Under the pieces are notes generated by a model. It had not been told where the DNA came from, ran no database searches, and saw nothing but the letters and a program-made list of their open reading frames with translations. Source: Anaerobacillus isosaccharinicus (GTDB taxonomy: Bacteria; Bacillota; Bacilli; Bacillales; Anaerobacillaceae). Taken from it: a stretch of DNA of 64,000 nt. Position numbers and translations under genes: made by a program. The stretch covers positions 1,478,164-1,542,163 of the forward strand of contig NZ_CP063356.1 in assembly GCF_001866075.3 (NCBI RefSeq). The letters run 5' to 3'. Positions 61,743 through 64,000 of this stretch are shown here, piece after piece; positions within the stretch are counted from its first letter, which is position 1, and the number at the start of each line of letters is the position of its first letter.

Positions 61743-61743
61743 T

Positions 61744-61830
61744 AATTTAAAGTGTAGAGTTTAAAGTTGGAATATGTTTTAATGCTCCTTCTGAATAAGC
61801 TATCACCACTCTATACTCTAAACTAATAAA
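61744..61830. repeat. ATTCTACATT-type repeat, copy 6 (diverged)
   Basis: Left arm AATTTAAAGTGTAGAGTTTA and right arm CACTCTATACTCTAAACT are loosely complementary, with an unrelated centre. Weaker member of the family. Confidence 0.45.
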
Positions 61831-61907
61831 GGATTTCATTGTACTTTTAGCGAAATGGATAATAGAATATCTTTATATGTGCCAGATAAGAAAGTGAGGA
61901 AGTAGAC

Positions 61908-62465
61908 GTGAAGTTAATTGTAGGACTAGGAAACCCAGGGAAAAAATATGATGAGACAAGACATAATATTGGGTTTCGTGTTATTGATGAATTATCTAAA
62001 AGCTTTAATATCCCTTTGAATCAAGAGAAGTTTAAAGGTGTATTTGGTTTTGATACAATAAATGGAGAGAAAGTCTTTTTGTTAAAACCGCTTACTTATA
62101 TGAATTTATCAGGAGAATCCGTTCGGCCCTTAATGGATTTTTATAAAATTGATATTGAAGATGTTGTTGTTGTTTATGACGATTTAGATCTCCCACCTGG
62201 AAAGATCCGTTTACGACAAAAGGGTGGTCATGGCGGACACAATGGCATAAAATCATTATTAGCGCATCTAGGTACTGAAAACTTCAAAAGAATTAGAGTA
62301 GGCGTAGGAAGGCCAGAAGCAGGTGTTGCCGTTGCCAATTATGTATTGAGTACGTTTAGACCTGATGAAAGGCAAGAGATGGAAGAAGCAGTTTCTCAAG
62401 CCTCGAAAGCATGTGAAAGTTGGCTAAGTAAAGATTTTTTAAATGTCATGAATAGTTTTAATTAA
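61908..62465 (+). CDS. pth: Peptidyl-tRNA hydrolase (SpoVC)
   Basis: 185 residues, GTG start behind [28 protein letters not shown] (catalytic His in RHNIG), [19 protein letters not shown]. Rescues tRNAs from drop-off peptides. Confidence 0.95.
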   Translation: MKLIVGLGNPGKKYDETRHNIGFRVIDELSKSFNIPLNQEKFKGVFGFDTINGEKVFLLKPLTYMNLSGESVRPLMDFYKIDIEDVVVVYDDLDLPPGKIRLRQKGGHGGHNGIKSLLAHLGTENFKRIRVGVGRPEAGVAVANYVLSTFRPDERQEMEEAVSQASKACESWLSKDFLNVMNSFN

Positions 62466-62657
62466 AGCTTAGTTTTCATATGTTGGAAGTAAGGATACAT
62501 TTTTTTAGTTTGTTTGGGTTCAAATTGGCGCAAGCTGTTTTTCTATGCATAGTTGACCACCTGAAAGTTCATACTATAATAAGATTTTTTCATTGATGTC
62601 GAAGTTTGGCAAAAAATGAAAAGTATTTTTATTAAGGTATTTTAGGGAGGAATTCTT

Positions 62658-62888
62658 ATGGCAGTTCACTATCGATGTCGCCATTGTGGAATTAATGTTG
62701 GGAAAATAGACGAGCAAAACCTAGATAGTCAAAAATTAGGGTTTCATCAGTTAGATCAGAGTGAGCGTACAGAAATGATCCAATATGATGAGAGTGGCGA
62801 TATGCATGTGAGCACGATTTGTGAGGACTGTCAGGAAGCACTTGATAGAAATCCTCAATTTCATGAAAATCATACATTTATTCAGTAG
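62658..62888 (+). CDS. fin: Anti-sigma-F factor Fin (YabK)
   Basis: 76 residues with two CxxC pairs (CRHCG and CEDCQ) that bind zinc. Fin is made under sigma-F and then inhibits sigma-F to allow the switch to sigma-G. AGGGAGGAA is eight bases before the ATG. No clear sigma-F promoter was read in the 190-base gap. Confidence 0.93.
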   Translation: MAVHYRCRHCGINVGKIDEQNLDSQKLGFHQLDQSERTEMIQYDESGDMHVSTICEDCQEALDRNPQFHENHTFIQ

Positions 62889-62946
62889 TAGTATGTATTA
62901 GATTAAGTTTTCCAAGGTCATAATGTGTTGTAAGAAGATTGTAACC

Positions 62947-62973
62947 GCTTTGGTTTTATACCAAAGCATTTTT
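62947..62973 (+). terminator. Terminator of fin
   Basis: GCTTTGG-TTTTATA-CCAAAGC then ATTTTT. It separates fin from mfd. Confidence 0.75.
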
Positions 62974-63107
62974 CCGCTTCCATCGAATAATTAATTGGGC
63001 CAGAGGATGAAACTTAATAAAATAAGAGTTATTGGCTTTTTCTACTTTTAGGAGTAAGGATTAGGGTGAGAGAGAAGAGCCAAGTTTTTTAAAGGGGGAA
63101 CAAGTGA

Positions 63108-64000
63108 TTGTTAGGTTTGAAGCGTTTTTTTTTAGAAGACGATGATGTTAGGGCGGTCTTAGACGGAATCGAAGCTGAGTTAAGTGAGCAGATGGTTTCT
63201 GGCTTAACAGGTTCAGCAAGAACATTATTACTAGCTTCTGTATATGAACAAACAAAAAGGTCTCAGATTGTGGTGACGAATAATCTATTTCAAGCCCAAA
63301 AGCTATATGATGATCTCGTAGGTTTAATCGGTGAAGAGTTAGTTTATTTATATCCAGTAAATGAGTTGATCTCTTCAGAAATAGCAGTAGCAAGTCCTGA
63401 AATGAGAGGACAACGTATTGAGGCTTTAAATTTTTTAAGTCAGGAGAAAGCAGGGGTTGTTATTACGCCGATTGCTGGCTTAAGAAGATTACTACCACCA
63501 AAAGAAATTTGGCAACAATGTCAATTAAAGTTTAAAGTAGGGGAAGAAATAAATGTAGAAGAAAAACTTAAGAAGCTTGTTCAAGCGGGATTTCAAAGAA
63601 CGGAAATGGTTTCTACCCCAGGGCAATTTAGTTTACGGGGGGGAATCATCGATATATACCCACTAACTGAAGAAATGCCATTACGAATTGAGTTATTTGA
63701 TACAGAGGTTGATTCAATTCGGTTTTTTGACGTGGATACACAAAGATCTCAAAAACAATTAAAAGAAATTAAGATTGGTCCAGCTCAAGAAGTGATTTTA
63801 TATGATGAGCATTATGAACGAGGAGCACACCAATTAAAAGATGGATTATCTACTAGTTTAGCAAAGCTAAAAGATTCAAAAGCAAAAGAATCAATGCTTG
63901 AAAAGATAACCTACGAAATAGAGATGCTTAGAAGAAAGCAATCTTTTGAAGGTATGTATAAATACATGTCTTTGTATTACGGTAAAGTAACAACATTACT
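63108..64000 (+). CDS. mfd: Transcription-repair coupling factor Mfd (3' truncated by window edge)
   Basis: About 297 N-terminal residues of an expected ~1180. Starts at TTG 63108, ten bases after AAGGGGG; a stop (63105-63107) lies directly before it in frame, and MLGLKRFFLEDDDVRAVLDG lines up residue for residue with B. subtilis Mfd. UvrB-like N-terminal module: YPVNELISSEIAVASPEMR, PGQFSLRGGIIDIYPL, RIELFDTEVDSIR. Mfd removes stalled RNA polymerase and recruits UvrA. A run of nine T lies within codons 6-8. Confidence 0.92.
   Translation, partial: MLGLKRFFLEDDDVRAVLDGIEAELSEQMVSGLTGSARTLLLASVYEQTKRSQIVVTNNLFQAQKLYDDLVGLIGEELVYLYPVNELISSEIAVASPEMRGQRIEALNFLSQEKAGVVITPIAGLRRLLPPKEIWQQCQLKFKVGEEINVEEKLKKLVQAGFQRTEMVSTPGQFSLRGGIIDIYPLTEEMPLRIELFDTEVDSIRFFDVDTQRSQKQLKEIKIGPAQEVILYDEHYERGAHQLKDGLSTSLAKLKDSKAKESMLEKITYEIEMLRRKQSFEGMYKYMSLYYGKVTTL

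Noticed and set aside
63104-63143. GTG at 63104 as start of mfd
   Set aside because: Its frame runs into TGA after 13 codons; the TTG at 63108 gives the conserved Mfd N-terminus.

Overview
The window is low-GC Firmicute DNA, most likely a spore-forming Bacillaceae close to the replication origin. From about 26.8 kb to the end the gene order is the classical Bacillus ori-proximal block: tadA, scr (SRP RNA), dnaX, ebfC, recR, yaaL, bofA, an rRNA operon, gin, yaaO, tmk, darA, holB, ricT, yabA, trmN6, rsmI, abrB, metG, tatD, yabE, rnmV, rsmA, yabG, veg, sspF, ispE, purR, ridA, spoVG, glmU, prs, ctc, pth, fin, mfd. Sporulation genes (bofA, gin, yabG, sspF, spoVG, fin) confirm an endospore former. 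The respiratory genes in the first part (two nrfHA pairs and a Ccm-type cytochrome c maturation operon under Fnr-like sites) suggest an anaerobically respiring, nitrite-ammonifying member such as an Anaerobacillus-like organism; that genus guess is inference.

Region 1 (1-12.0 kb): two complete-looking tandem copies of an app-type oligopeptide ABC transporter operon, order D-F-A-B-C (the first lacks its 5' end at the window edge). Both copies carry hairpins between the binding-protein gene and the permease genes. Region 2 (12.0-17.0 kb): two tandem nrfH-nrfA pairs for dissimilatory reduction of nitrite to ammonium, each preceded by palindromes of the Fnr type (TGTGA-N6-TCACA). Region 3 (17.2-24.9 kb): an eleven-gene operon encoding a System I (Ccm) cytochrome c maturation machine with unusual CcmE (Cys instead of His as haem ligand) and CcmH, plus two small coiled-coil membrane proteins and one unrecognised membrane protein; it is also headed by a perfect Fnr-type palindrome. 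The three transcription units look like one anaerobic regulon: quinol oxidation (NrfH), nitrite reduction (NrfA) and the haem-attachment machinery that makes both.

Region 4 (24.9-26.75 kb): an insertion sequence placed directly behind the ccm terminator. Region 5 (26.8-39.5 kb): DNA metabolism genes, then a 16S-23S-5S operon with three tandem promoters and no tRNA in its spacers. The spacer contains copies of a roughly 100-bp repeat that recurs around the 5S gene, together with a deleted second copy of 5S and its terminator; an IS1182-family element sits in that terminator with the whole hairpin duplicated on both sides. Region 6 (39.3-64 kb): housekeeping and sporulation genes with recognisable control elements: a methionyl T-box before metG, PurBoxes before purR, a sigma-H promoter before spoVG, a sigma-B-like promoter before ctc, tandem promoters before veg. 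A second dispersed repeat family (ATTCTACATT-type palindromes, about 100 bp) occupies several intergenic gaps, and a 120-nt near-perfect hairpin lies between veg and sspF. The last gene, mfd, runs off the window.
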